This document shows, piece after piece, positions 31,509 through 47,263 of a DNA stretch of 64,000 bases. How positions within the stretch are numbered: the stretch's first letter is position 1; each line of letters starts with the position of its first letter. The DNA is from DASSBG01 sp035699085 (GTDB lineage: Bacteria; Pseudomonadota; Gammaproteobacteria; Xanthomonadales; Rhodanobacteraceae): positions 1-64,000 of the forward strand of contig DASSBG010000028.1 in the NCBI GenBank assembly GCA_035699085.1, given 5' to 3'. The position numbers and the translations under genes are program-made. A model generated the notes under the pieces. The model was given only the letters and a program-made list of their open reading frames with translations, made no database searches and was not told where the DNA came from.

Positions 31509-32201
31509 ATGTCCCATCGAAGCCTCAGTTTCCCCGCGCCGCGCCTGGTGGCGCTGTGCGTCGCCACGGTCGCACTGGCCGCGCTGGCCGCCGGTTGCGG
31601 TAACGGCGGCAACGACAACGAGAACGTCAACGGCAACGGTGGCGTGCCACCAACCACCACCGCCGCCGCACCGATGACGGTGCCGCCGGCATCAACGACC
31701 GCAACCGTCCGCTACGGCGCGGCACCGCCGACCACCACCGCCAGCGTGATGACCGGCTCGATGAGCGGCTCGTTCGTGGCCAAGGCCGCGACCGGCTCGA
31801 TGCTGGAGATCAAGCTGGCAGACATCGCGATGGACAAGTCCAACAACGACGACGTCAAGGATTTCGCCAACAAGATCAAGAGCGACCACACCGAGGCAAA
31901 CAACAAGCTGAAGTCGATCGCGCAACAGGAAGGGCTGGCAGTGCCGACCGACCTGACCGCCGAGCAGAAGTCGACGGTGGACAAGCTGCAGGGCAAGAGC
32001 GGCGCCGAATTCGACAAGGCCTATGCGCAGACGATGGTGGAGGACCACCAGAAGGCGATCAAGCTGTTCCAGGACGCTGCACAGAACGCGTCGACGCCGC
32101 AACTTCGCCAGTTCGCGCAGAACACCGTGCCGACGCTGCAAACGCACCTGGACATGGCGCAGTCGCTGCAATCCAAGGTCGCCAACGAGAAGCCGCAGTA
32201 G
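31509..32201 (+). CDS. DUF4142 (ferritin-like) lipoprotein
   Basis: 230 residues. The signal peptide ends in LAALAAGC, a good lipobox. A low-complexity Asn/Gly/Thr/Pro linker (NDNENVNGNGG, PPTTTAAAP) leads to a helical DUF4142 domain from about residue 80 (FVAKAATGSMLEIKLADIA, SDHTEANNKLKSIA, FDKAYAQTMVEDHQKAI). The family is a four-helix bundle often found next to stress genes. AAAGGAG sits eight bases before the ATG. Role in envelope or desiccation stress is inferred from context. Confidence 0.85.
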   Translation: MSHRSLSFPAPRLVALCVATVALAALAAGCGNGGNDNENVNGNGGVPPTTTAAAPMTVPPASTTATVRYGAAPPTTTASVMTGSMSGSFVAKAATGSMLEIKLADIAMDKSNNDDVKDFANKIKSDHTEANNKLKSIAQQEGLAVPTDLTAEQKSTVDKLQGKSGAEFDKAYAQTMVEDHQKAIKLFQDAAQNASTPQLRQFAQNTVPTLQTHLDMAQSLQSKVANEKPQ

Positions 32202-32226
32202 TGGCAGGGGCCGCGGAGCACACGGC

Positions 32227-33015
32227 ATGCTGCTGAGCGTCAACCAATTGCTCGGCCGCACCCTGGCCGGCAGCGACGGCGAGTTTGGCGCGATCGAGGA
32301 CCTCTACTTCGGTGACGAAGACTGGGTCTTGCGCTACCTCGCCGTCCACGCGGGCAACTGGCTCTCGGGACGCAGCGTGCTGGTCTCCCCCTTCGCCTTC
32401 CGCCCCGACGCGCTCGGTGCCACGCACGACGCGCCGGTGCGGGTGGAGTTGACCCGGGAACAGCTGGCGGACAGCCCGGAGCTGGATGTGCGCCAGGGGA
32501 TCACGCGCGGTTACGAACAGTCCTACCTTTCCTACTTCGGCTATCCAACCTACTGGGGCGGCCCGGGGCTGTGGGGCCTCTCCGGCGTGCCGTCGGTTGC
32601 CAACGCGGCACCCGACGGCGAATACGTGCCGGTGTCCGAGGAGGACCGCGAGCTGCACGAGCTGCTGGACGAGGAAGACACCTCGCACCTGCGCAGCATC
32701 AAGGAAGTCACCGGCTATCACGTCGAGGCCAGGGATGGGCGCATCGGCCAGATCGACGACTTCATCTACGACGATGCCGACTGGGCGATCCGCTACCTGG
32801 TGCTGGACACGCGCGAATGGTGGCCTGGCGGGCGCAAGGTGCTGATCGGCAGCGACTGGGTTGAGGACATCGACTGGAGCCGCCGCAGCCTCAGCGTCGG
32901 CATCGCCCGCGGGCGGGTGCGCGAGAGCCCCGAGTTCACGCCGCGCGCGCCGCTGAGCCGCGACTACGAGCAACGCCTGCACGACTACTACCAGCGCGGA
33001 CCCTACTGGGGCTGA
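32227..33015 (+). CDS. Double PRC-barrel domain protein
   Basis: 262 residues. Two PRC-barrel domains, at about 1-75 (LLGRTLAGSDGEFGAIEDLYF, WVLRYLAVHAGNW) and about 155-235 (VTGYHVEARDGRIGQIDDFIY, WAIRYLVLDTREW), are joined by a linker rich in Tyr and Gly. Such proteins are common in stress loci and may bind RNA or the membrane. It is co-oriented with the DUF4142 gene 25 bases upstream and converges on treY. Confidence 0.88.
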   Translation: MLLSVNQLLGRTLAGSDGEFGAIEDLYFGDEDWVLRYLAVHAGNWLSGRSVLVSPFAFRPDALGATHDAPVRVELTREQLADSPELDVRQGITRGYEQSYLSYFGYPTYWGGPGLWGLSGVPSVANAAPDGEYVPVSEEDRELHELLDEEDTSHLRSIKEVTGYHVEARDGRIGQIDDFIYDDADWAIRYLVLDTREWWPGGRKVLIGSDWVEDIDWSRRSLSVGIARGRVRESPEFTPRAPLSRDYEQRLHDYYQRGPYWG

Positions 33016-33033
33016 GGGCTCGCTGCACCCTCA
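33013..33033. terminator. Weak stem-loop between converging PRC-barrel and treY genes
   Basis: TGAGGG and CCCTCA pair around a nine-base loop. The left arm includes the PRC-barrel gene's stop codon. There is no T-tract on either strand, so termination is only possible, not shown. Confidence 0.25.
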
Positions 33034-33048
33034 CCCAAGCGGCAGCTT

Positions 33049-35817
33049 TCACCCGCCCGCGCCATCCGCCGATACAAGCAGCGCCAGCGGCAACTCGACC
33101 AACGCCTCGGCCAGCGCCAGGGAGCCGCCGGCGCGCAGGCTGCGCCCGCTCAGCACTTCCAGGTACTGCCGCTCGGCGGCGCCACCCAGCGCCAGCTCCG
33201 TGCGCTGCCACGTCTCCCGCGGCAGGCGGGGCGCCGGCGCGCCGCCGAGCAGCGCCAGCGGATGGTGCAGAACGATGGCAACCGCCCGCCGCGCGCCATC
33301 GCCGCGGGCGAAGGCAAACACGTGCGCTGCATGCGCGCCGGCCACGTGCAGCGGCGTGCACTCGCCGGCGAACGCCTGGGGCCAGCGGGTCCGCGCCTGC
33401 AGCAGCGCACGCGTGATGTGCTGCTTGAGCATGCCGTCCGGCCAGTGCGCCAGCAGCCGACGCAGATCCGGACTGACGCCAAGTGCCGCCGCGCGCCGCG
33501 GATAGTCGACGGCGCGACGGTTGTCCGGATCGACCATGCTGGAGTCCTCCAGCGCATTGCCCTGGTAGAGGTCGGGGATGCCGGGTGCGGCAATGCGCAG
33601 CAGCGTCTGCGACCAGCCATTGATGACGCCCGCCGGGGTGATCCGGGCCAGCAGTTCGAGGAATGGCTGTTGGAAGGCCGGCTGCGCACCAGCCTCCAGC
33701 AAACCCCGGAGGTACTCACGACACTGCTCCTCGTAGCGCTGCGCCGGCTGCAGCCAGGACGAGCGCAACCCCGCCTCGCGCAGAGCCTTGCGTTGCCAGG
33801 CTTCCACCCGCCTGCGCAGCCGCTCGACGGCCACCGCATCGTCGAAGCGGAGCCCCGGCGGCCACACACCGACCAGCGTCTGCCACAGCGCGTACTCGTC
33901 TGCGGGCTCAGGCGCACCGCCGCATGCCTGCCGCAGCGGCGCCAACGCTGCGCGCCAGCGCGCGCAGAGTGCCGCCCAGTCCTCGGCCATCTCGCTCAGC
34001 ACCGCCAGCCGTGCACGCACGTCCTCGCCACGCTTGTGGTCGTGGGTGGCGGTGGCCGACAGGCTGTGCGGGGCATTGCGCGCACGCTGCGCGAGGAACC
34101 CGCGCAACGCCTGGTCGTCGTGCGCCAGCTGCCCGGCGTCAGAGCCCACCTCGCAGCGCGACAACAGCCGGAGGTAACGGTAACCGGCCGTGTCCTCCAC
34201 GGCCTTGGCCGCCACCGGTGGCAGCAGCTGCTGCAGACGCATGATTGCCGCCGCGCGGCTGGCGCCGTCCGCACCACGTGCCGATTCCGGCCAGTCGTTG
34301 ATCCAGCCGCGCAGGCACCGCGCGACGCGCGCGGCGGAGGCATCGAGGGCCGGTTGCGATTGCAGGCCGGCAAAGGCCGCGGCCCAGGCGGCACGGTCCG
34401 CGGGCGACACTGGCCGACCCGGCTCGAGATAACTGCGGTAGACCGGAAAATGTACCAGCAGGGCGCGGAGTACCGCGCGCGTCGCCGCGGCCGGGGCCCG
34501 CTCGTGGTCCGGCTCCCGGTCGAGCGCCTTGCGCAGCGCGCCGCAGGCGCGGCGCAGGTCGGCACGGAAGCGGTCGTCGACAACCAGCGCGCGGCACTCG
34601 CGCACCAGCGAGTCGTGGCAGGCCAGGTCCGGCGCCACCGCCTGCCAGGCGCGATCCAGCGCCTGCCGCCCGCGGCCGTCGTGTTGCCAGCCGCCGACCA
34701 TGTCCATGAAGTCGTAGCCGGTGGTGCCCTGCACCGGCCAGTCGCCGGGCAGCAGTTCGCCCGGCCCGAGGATCTTCTCGACGACCAGGTACGCCGGCTC
34801 GTCCGCCAGCCCGGCGGGCCGCCGCGCCCGCGCGTCATCCAGGCGCGAGCGCAGCTGCTGGCAATAGGCGCGCGGGTTGTACAGGCCATCCACATGGTCT
34901 ATGCGCAGGCCGTCGACGACCCCCTCTGCATAGAGCCGCAGCGGCAACGCGTGCACGGCGTCGAACACCGGCGGATGCTCCACGCGCAGCGCGACCAGTT
35001 CGTTGATGTCGAAGAAGCGCCGCCAGTTGATGTGCCGGGGCGCCTCGCGCCAGGGCACCAGGCGGTAGTTCTGCGCGTCCAGCAAATCGCACATGCGCCG
35101 GGCGTCGCTGCTGCAATCGCGCAGCAAGGCCTGCAGCGCGCGGCGCGAAGCGGGCGCGCGCAGCACGTCGGCCAGCCGGCTGCCGGCCGCGGCAAATGCC
35201 TCGATTCCGTGACTGCTCGCCGCCGCCGCATAGTCTGCCGCCACCGCCTCCAGCGCCGGCTCGTGCGCAAGGTGCAGCAGCAACGCGTGACTGGCCGCCG
35301 ACAGCGGCAGGTCGTGGTCACCGTAATGCAGGCGGAACTCGCCGTCGGCACGAGCGCCGAGGCGAAAGCCGTGCGCGGCGGCCGTCGGCGCCAGCGCCTC
35401 ACCGAGGATCGGCAGCAAAAGCTTGCCACGCAGCACCCGCTCCGGCGGCCGCCAGTCAATGTCGAAGAAGGCCGCGAAGCGGCTGCGCTCGCCCCGGCGC
35501 AGCACGTCGTCCCACCAGCGATTGCGCCAGTCGGCGGCCATGTGGTTGGGCACGATGTCCACCACCAGGCCCATGCCGTGGGCGCGCAGCGCAGCCGCCA
35601 GCGCAAGCAGGCCACGCTCGCCGCCGAGCTGGCGGCTGACCGCGGTGGGATCGACCACGTCGTAGCCGTGCATCGACCCGGGCCGCGCGCGCGCGATCGG
35701 CGACAGATACAGGTGGCTGACACCCAGCGCGGCGAAATACTCGACCTGCGCGGCCGCATCGGCAAAGGTAAAGCGTCGGTGCAGTTGCAGCCGGGCCGTG
35801 GCGCGGACCGCGGTCAT
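33049..35817 (-). CDS. treY: Maltooligosyltrehalose synthase TreY
   Basis: 922 residues of GH13. Converts the reducing end of an alpha-1,4-glucan into a trehalosyl unit. Catalytic regions are visible: VDGLRIDHVDGLYNP with the nucleophile near residue 307, YLVVEKILGPGELL with the acid, and SATATHDHKRGEDVRARL with the third aspartate. The start TARLQLHRRFTFADA and the HLYLSPI segment are typical. The ATG overlaps malQ by four bases. It is the last gene of the seven-gene operon. Confidence 0.95.
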   Translation of the reverse strand: MTAVRATARLQLHRRFTFADAAAQVEYFAALGVSHLYLSPIARARPGSMHGYDVVDPTAVSRQLGGERGLLALAAALRAHGMGLVVDIVPNHMAADWRNRWWDDVLRRGERSRFAAFFDIDWRPPERVLRGKLLLPILGEALAPTAAAHGFRLGARADGEFRLHYGDHDLPLSAASHALLLHLAHEPALEAVAADYAAAASSHGIEAFAAAGSRLADVLRAPASRRALQALLRDCSSDARRMCDLLDAQNYRLVPWREAPRHINWRRFFDINELVALRVEHPPVFDAVHALPLRLYAEGVVDGLRIDHVDGLYNPRAYCQQLRSRLDDARARRPAGLADEPAYLVVEKILGPGELLPGDWPVQGTTGYDFMDMVGGWQHDGRGRQALDRAWQAVAPDLACHDSLVRECRALVVDDRFRADLRRACGALRKALDREPDHERAPAAATRAVLRALLVHFPVYRSYLEPGRPVSPADRAAWAAAFAGLQSQPALDASAARVARCLRGWINDWPESARGADGASRAAAIMRLQQLLPPVAAKAVEDTAGYRYLRLLSRCEVGSDAGQLAHDDQALRGFLAQRARNAPHSLSATATHDHKRGEDVRARLAVLSEMAEDWAALCARWRAALAPLRQACGGAPEPADEYALWQTLVGVWPPGLRFDDAVAVERLRRRVEAWQRKALREAGLRSSWLQPAQRYEEQCREYLRGLLEAGAQPAFQQPFLELLARITPAGVINGWSQTLLRIAAPGIPDLYQGNALEDSSMVDPDNRRAVDYPRRAAALGVSPDLRRLLAHWPDGMLKQHITRALLQARTRWPQAFAGECTPLHVAGAHAAHVFAFARGDGARRAVAIVLHHPLALLGGAPAPRLPRETWQRTELALGGAAERQYLEVLSGRSLRAGGSLALAEALVELPLALLVSADGAGG

Positions 35818-37883
35818 CGCCGTCGGCGACTGGCCGCCAGTGTCCGCAGCCGCGCGACCACCTCCGGCGCGTGCAGCAACTCGCCGACCGCCACCGGCAG
35901 GCGCTGGCGCCAGTTCGGGTATTCGTCGACGGTGCCAGGCAGGTTGGGCTGCTCGCGCAGCGCCAGCACGTCCTCCAGCGGTGCCAGCACCAGAGAGCAG
36001 GCGCTGCGGCCGACAAAGGCGAGCACTGCAGCAATCAACGCGTCCAGCTGCGCCGCGTCGTCGGGCGCAGTGCCCTTGGCGCAACCGGCGTCGCGCAGCG
36101 CCTGCCACAGCAGCTGGCGATCCTTGCCCCGCTGGGCCCGCTGCGCGGCCAAGTCCGCGGCGGCGGCGCCATCGGCGCCATCGGCTGCCTGTTCGATCTC
36201 GGCGCGCACCTCAAGGTCACGGCCACTCCACCAGCCGGCGACCGTCGGCAGGTCATGGGTACTGCTCATTGCCACCGCGCTGGCGCGCCAGGCAGCGGGT
36301 TCGCGGAAGCCGTCGCGGTCGCGCGCAAATGCCAGCACGTCGGTGCCGTAGATGCCACTCGCCTGCAGGCGCTTGCGCAGGCCCGGCGGCACGGTGCCAA
36401 GATCCTCCCCGATCAGCGGGCAACCGTTGCGCACCGACTCAAGCCGCAGCAGCCTGAGGATGTCGTGCAGCGGCATGCGCAGATAAGCGCCGTCGGCCGG
36501 CTCGGCACCGTCCGGGATGACCCAGAGGCGGGCAAAGCCGAGCGCGTGGTCGATGCGCAATGCATCGAAGCGGGACATGCTGCGGCCAAGCAGGTCGCGA
36601 AACGCCGCAAAGCCATTGCGGCGCAGTCCGATCGGCGAAAAGCCGCTGAGGCCCCAGCCCTGGCCGCGCATGTTGAAGGCGTCAGGTGGCGCACCGAGGG
36701 TCAGTCCGGCCAGGCTTTCCTCACGCCAGGTCCAGGTCTCCGAGCCGCCGGGGTCGGCACCGACGGCGAGGTCGCCGACCAGGCCGATGCGCAAACGGGC
36801 GTCGCGCGCAGCATTGCGGGCCCGGTCGAGGCTGCGCTCCGCCGCCCACTGGGCAAACATGTGGAACTCGATGCTGCCGGCGTGGCCGCGGGCAAACTCC
36901 GCGACCTCGGCGCTGTCCGGCTGGCGCAGCGGCGCCGACCAACTGCGCCAGTCGCCCGGCCAGCCGCCGTGGATCGCGCGGTGATGGCTCAGCGCCTCGA
37001 AACAGGCGTGCCGTTGCAAGGCCTCGCCGCCTGCCTCGCGGAAGCGCCCCAGCTCCGCCTGCTGCCCAGCATCCAGCGCCTCGAAGGCGTGGCGCAGTAC
37101 CTGCAGCTTGCGTTCGCCGTCGCCGACCCAGTCAATCAGCGCCCGGTCGTCGGCCGCAGCCGGCGCGAGAGGCGCCGCCGCGCCATCGCCGTGGCCGAGA
37201 AAGCCGAGATCGGCGTGCAGCGGGTTGAGGAACAGCCGGCTCGAGGGCGCGTAAGGACTGTACTTGCCCAGGTCGGCGGTGAATGGTGCGTGGCTCGGGC
37301 TGAGGCCGAGTGCGCCGCCGCCGCGCTCAGCCAGTGCGTGGCACAGCTCCGCCACCGCGGCAAAGTCGCCGATGCCGCCATCGCCGGGTCGCCTCAGCGA
37401 GTGGATCTGGGCAGCGCAGCCCCAGCCGCGGAACTCGCCCTCGCCCATCGGGTGCGCGCGCGACGGCGCGACCGCCAGCACTCTTTCGCTGTCGCCGATC
37501 TGCAGCCGGTGGTAGCCGGCCCGCCGCGGTGCCTGCAGCCGCCGCCGGCCGCGCTCGCGGCGGTCGACGCCGAGGCGGCCACCGATGACTTCGCCGCCTT
37601 CCAGCTCGATGGCGTACTCGCGCACACCCTCCGGCGCCTCGACGCTGACCGCAGCGCCAAAATCCACGGTCAGCAGCGGGCAGTGTGCATCGCTGCGTTC
37701 GGCGCGCGCCTGTTGCAGGCTGGCGGCGCGCTGCACCGCGGTGCTGCATGGGTAGCCCAGCCGCTCCAGCACCGCAGCCAGGTTGGCCGCGGTGACGTGA
37801 TGGCTGCGGCCGGTCTCGTCGGTCCAGCGCTCCAGCACGCCAACGGCGGCAGCCAGGCGCAGCAGGTCCTGGGGCGCGCTCAT
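35814..37883 (-). CDS. malQ: 4-alpha-glucanotransferase (amylomaltase)
   Basis: 689 residues of GH77. Moves maltosyl and longer units between glucan chains. Catalytic motifs are FDALRIDHALGFARLWVIP with the nucleophile near residue 444, CPLIGEDLGTVP with the acid and MSSTHDLPTVAGWW. The N-terminal 150 residues carry the extra beta domains of the larger bacterial MalQ type. It overlaps treZ and treY by four bases each (ATGA). Confidence 0.95.
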   Translation of the reverse strand: MSAPQDLLRLAAAVGVLERWTDETGRSHHVTAANLAAVLERLGYPCSTAVQRAASLQQARAERSDAHCPLLTVDFGAAVSVEAPEGVREYAIELEGGEVIGGRLGVDRRERGRRRLQAPRRAGYHRLQIGDSERVLAVAPSRAHPMGEGEFRGWGCAAQIHSLRRPGDGGIGDFAAVAELCHALAERGGGALGLSPSHAPFTADLGKYSPYAPSSRLFLNPLHADLGFLGHGDGAAAPLAPAAADDRALIDWVGDGERKLQVLRHAFEALDAGQQAELGRFREAGGEALQRHACFEALSHHRAIHGGWPGDWRSWSAPLRQPDSAEVAEFARGHAGSIEFHMFAQWAAERSLDRARNAARDARLRIGLVGDLAVGADPGGSETWTWREESLAGLTLGAPPDAFNMRGQGWGLSGFSPIGLRRNGFAAFRDLLGRSMSRFDALRIDHALGFARLWVIPDGAEPADGAYLRMPLHDILRLLRLESVRNGCPLIGEDLGTVPPGLRKRLQASGIYGTDVLAFARDRDGFREPAAWRASAVAMSSTHDLPTVAGWWSGRDLEVRAEIEQAADGADGAAAADLAAQRAQRGKDRQLLWQALRDAGCAKGTAPDDAAQLDALIAAVLAFVGRSACSLVLAPLEDVLALREQPNLPGTVDEYPNWRQRLPVAVGELLHAPEVVARLRTLAASRRRR

Positions 37884-39664
37884 GGCAACCTCGTGCCGAG
37901 CGCGGCCAGCGTCGTGCGTGGATCGAGCACGCCATCGCCCAGGTGGCTCCAGGCGGCGGTGTCGATCAGTGGCCGCGGTGCTTCGCCCGCGCCGTCCGCT
38001 GCCCGTGGCACCGCGCAACGCACCGCCTGGGTGCCGAGGTTGCACCACAGCGAATAGCCGCTGCCATCGCCCAGCCGCCAGTCAACGCGCAGCGCGCCGA
38101 CGCCCAGCACCTCGGCACCGCTGGCGCGGCACCCTTCCAGCCGCGGCACCAGCTCGCGCGCGCGCAGTTCCAGCAGCCCGGCCAGCCAACGCGCCTCGGC
38201 CTCGGCGGTCGCCGGCCGGTGCAGGCGCGAGCGCTCAAAGGTTTCGACCGCGTTGGGATCGGGAATCTCTGCGCGGCGATGGGGGTCGGCGAAGCCGGCA
38301 AAGGCGGCGAATTCGCGCCGCCGGCCCTCGCGCACTTCCGTGGCAAAGCCGTCGTCGTAATCCGTGAAGTAGAGGAACGGCTCGCGCGCCGACCACTCAT
38401 CGCCCATGAACAGCATGGGGATAGACGGCGACAGCAACAGCAGCTCCATCGCCGCGTGCCAGCCGGCGGCGTCGACCAGGCTGGACAGCCGCTCGCCGAA
38501 GGCGCGGTTCCCGACCTGGTCGTGGTTCTGCAGGAAGTCGACGAAGCACAGCGGCGACAGGTGCGCGCTGGGCGTGCCGCGCGCCCTGCCCTTGCGCCAG
38601 GTCGAGGCCTGGCCCTGGTAGACGAAACCCTCGCACAGCGCCCGCGCAAGCAAGGTCGTCGGGGCCGCGGCGTAATCGATGTAGTAGCCCTCGTGCTCGC
38701 CGGTCAATACCACGTGCAGGGCATTGTGGAAGTCGTCATTCCACTGCGCGTCGAAGCCGTTCTCCAGCAGCTCGGCGTTGTTGTCCTCGTTCTCGACGAT
38801 GAGGTGCACCTCGCGACCGGCGCATTCGCCGCGCACGCGCTGCGCCAGTTGCCGCAGCCAGCCGTTGTCGCCGATGGCGTGCACGGCGTCCAGGCGCAGG
38901 CCGTCGAAACGGTATTCGCCGATCCAGTACAGGGCGTTGTCGAGGAAGAACTGGCGCACCTGCGGGCGGCGGAAATCCAGCGCCGAACCCCACGGCGTGT
39001 GCACGTCGTCGCGGAAGAACTGTGGCGCGTAACGGCCCAGCCAGTTTTCCCGCGGGCCGAAGTGGTTGTAGACGACGTCAAGAAACACCATCAAGTCCCG
39101 TGCGTGGGCCGCGTCGATCAATCGTTTCAAGTCCTCCGGCGTGCCGTAGCTGGCTTCCGGCGCGAATTGCAGCACGCCGTCGTAGCCCCAGTTGCGACTG
39201 CCGGAGAACTCCCCGATCGGCATCAGCTCGATGGCGGTGACGCCCAGCTTCACCAGCCGATCCAGTTCGTCGATGACGCCGGCGAAGCCGCCGCAGAGGC
39301 CGACGTGCAGTTCGTAGATCACGGCCTCGCGCCAGGGCCGCCCACGCCACTGCGGCTGCTGCCAGGCATAGGCGCACGGATCGACCACGATGCTGGCGCC
39401 GTCGGCGTCGCCGTGCTGGGCACGCGAGGCCGGGTCCGGCACGCAATGGCCGTCCGCAAGCTCGTACCGATAGCGCGTGCCGGCGCCGCAATCGAGGTCG
39501 ACCTCATGCCAGCCGTCCGCCGCTGCACGCATCGGCACGCGACCGTGGTGGTCGGCCACCAGCGTCACCGCCGTCTGTGCCGGTGCCCACAGGCGAAAGC
39601 GCGTGCGTTCCGGGGTCAGCAGCGTGGCGCCGAAGGGCATCGCGTGGGCGGCCCCGCTGCTCAT
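37880..39664 (-). CDS. treZ: Maltooligosyltrehalose trehalohydrolase TreZ
   Basis: 594 residues of GH13. Releases trehalose from the product of TreY. An N-terminal beta domain (FRLWAPAQTAVTLV) precedes the barrel with FDGLRLDAVHAI (nucleophile near 259), IVENEDNNAELL (acid near 291) and FLQNHDQVGNRAFGERL. The ATG at 39664 overlaps the glgX stop; a much longer frame upstream is only the antisense-free read-through of glgX in another frame. TreZ and TreY are separated by malQ here. Confidence 0.95.
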   Translation of the reverse strand: MSSGAAHAMPFGATLLTPERTRFRLWAPAQTAVTLVADHHGRVPMRAAADGWHEVDLDCGAGTRYRYELADGHCVPDPASRAQHGDADGASIVVDPCAYAWQQPQWRGRPWREAVIYELHVGLCGGFAGVIDELDRLVKLGVTAIELMPIGEFSGSRNWGYDGVLQFAPEASYGTPEDLKRLIDAAHARDLMVFLDVVYNHFGPRENWLGRYAPQFFRDDVHTPWGSALDFRRPQVRQFFLDNALYWIGEYRFDGLRLDAVHAIGDNGWLRQLAQRVRGECAGREVHLIVENEDNNAELLENGFDAQWNDDFHNALHVVLTGEHEGYYIDYAAAPTTLLARALCEGFVYQGQASTWRKGRARGTPSAHLSPLCFVDFLQNHDQVGNRAFGERLSSLVDAAGWHAAMELLLLSPSIPMLFMGDEWSAREPFLYFTDYDDGFATEVREGRRREFAAFAGFADPHRRAEIPDPNAVETFERSRLHRPATAEAEARWLAGLLELRARELVPRLEGCRASGAEVLGVGALRVDWRLGDGSGYSLWCNLGTQAVRCAVPRAADGAGEAPRPLIDTAAWSHLGDGVLDPRTTLAALGTRLP

Positions 39665-41759
39665 GCCCCGCTCCCCGCGTCGCCCGCCACCAGCAGCGCG
39701 ACGCTGCGCGCGCCGAGGCGGTACACCTCGCCCTCGACCAGACGCTCCCTCGCCTGCGGCTCGCCACTGTCGACAAACATGCGCCACCGCATCGTCGGCG
39801 CCGGCAGGTGAAAATCGACGTCGTTGGCGCCGGCATTGAACAGCAGCAAGCTGACAAGCCAGGCATCGCGCCGCGGCACCGCCCGGCGCAGCGCGAGGCA
39901 GCGATTGGCGGGGTCGCTCCAGCGCGGCTCGTCCATCACCTCGCCCTGCTCGTCGAACCAGCTCAGGTTGGGGATGTCCAGCGCGTCCACCTGTGCGCCA
40001 TGCATGTACTCGCGGGCAGCGCGGCCGAGCACGCGGCGGCGGCAGCTGGTGAGGCGCTGGACGAAGGCGATCAACTCCCTGCCGGCCTCCCCCTCCGCCA
40101 CGCTCCAGTCGATCCAGGAAAGCGGGTTGTCCTGGCAGTACGCGTTGTTGTTGCCCTGCTGGCTGCGCTGGAACTCGTCGCCGGCCAGCAGCATCGGCGT
40201 GCCCGGCGACAGCATCAAGGTGGCCAGCATGGCGCGTTGCACGCGGCCGCGGGTGGCGCGGATGGCGGGGTCGTCGCTCGGCCCCTCGACGCCCCAGTTC
40301 GCGCTGGCCTCGTTGCCGTTGCCGTCGCGGTTGTCCTCGCCGTTTGCCTCGTTGTGCTTTTCCGCGTAGGCCGTCACGTCCGCCAGCGTGAAGCCGTCGT
40401 GCGAGGCGATGAAATTGATCGAGGCCCAGGGCTTGCGATAGTCGTGGTCGAAGATGTCGCTTGAGCCCGACAGCCGCTGCGCGAGGTCGCCACGTTGGCC
40501 CTCGTCGCCGCGCCAGTAACGCCGCACGGTGTCGCGGAAGCGATCGTTCCACTCGGCGAAGCCGGGCGGGTGGTTGCCGAGCTGATAGCCGCCGGGACCG
40601 ATGTCCCAAGGCTCGGCGATCAGCTTCAGCTGCGACAGCACCGGATCCTGCATCAGTGCGTCGAAGAAGCCGGCGCCGGAATCGAAACCCCAGGCTTCGC
40701 GACCAAGGGCGCTGCACAGGTCGAAGCGGAAGCCGTCGACGTGGAAGGATTGAGCCCAGTAGCGCAACGAGTCGAGCACCATGCGCAGCACGTTGGGGTT
40801 GGCCAGCTTCAGCGTGTTGCCGCAGCCGCTGTCGTTGGCGTAGTGGCGCGGCTCGTCGGCAGCCAGCCGGTAGTAGCTGACGTTGTCGATGCCGCGGAAG
40901 CTCAGCGTCGGCCCGCGCTCGTTGCCCTCGCAGGTGTGGTTGTAGACCACGTCCAGGATCACTTCCAGGCCGGCCGCGTGCAGCCGGCGGATGGCGATGC
41001 GGATCTCGTTCAGATCGCCGGTGGCGAGGTAGCGCGGCTCGGGCGCGAAGAAGGACAAGGTGTTGTAGCCCCAGTAGTTGGCCAGCCCGCGCTGCACCAG
41101 CGAGCGGCGCTGCACGTAGGCGTGGATGGGGAGCAGTTCGATGGTGGTTACGCCGAGCCGCTTTACGTAGTCGATGAAACGGGCGTCGGCGAAGGCGGCG
41201 AAGCTGCCGCGGCGATCGCTGCGGATGTCCTGGCGCTGGCGGGTCAGGCCGCGCACGTGTGCCTCGTAGATCACCGTGTCGGCCCATGGCGTGCGCGGCA
41301 AGGTGTCGCCGCCCCAGTTGAAACTGTCCTCGCACACCACGGCCTTGGGCACGGCCGAGGCGCTGTCGCGCCGGTCGAAGCCCAGGTCGCCGCGGGCAGC
41401 GTGCAGGCGATAGCCGAACAGCGAGTCGGACCAGCGCAGCTGGCCGGTGAGCTTGCGCGCATACGGATCAAGCAGCAGCTTGTTGGGGTTGAAGCGATGA
41501 CCTGCGCCGGGCTCGTACGGACCATGCACGCGGTAGCCGTAGACCGTGCCGGGGTGGGCGTCCGGCAGGTAGCCGTGCCAGATGCCGTCGGTGCACTCGG
41601 GCAGGTCGAGCGCCTGCACCTGCTTTCGCCCTGCGGAATTGAACAGGCACAGCTGGACCCGCTCGGCATGCATCGAGAACAGCGCGAAATTGATGCCCAG
41701 GCCGTCCCAGGTCGCGCCCAGGGGCGAAGGGTGTCCGGGCAAGAGATGGTCGACCGGCA

Positions 41760-41760
<1 letters not shown>
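39661..41760 (-). CDS. glgX: Glycogen debranching enzyme GlgX (TreX-type)
   Basis: 699 residues of GH13 isoamylase type. Cuts alpha-1,6 branches so that TreY and TreZ can act on linear chains. N-terminal CBM48-like region (PLGATWDGLGINFALFS), then VDGFRFDLCSALGR, LKLIAEPWDIGPGGYQLG and FIASHDGFTLADV carry the catalytic residues. The ATG shares one base with the glgB stop (TGATG), and the 3' end overlaps treZ by four. Confidence 0.95.

Positions 41761-47259
<5,499 letters not shown>

Positions 47260-47263
<4 letters not shown>

Noticed and set aside
33262..36351. 1029-codon plus-strand frame across treY and malQ
   Set aside because: Antisense to two well-identified enzymes, low-complexity composition, no recognisable domain.
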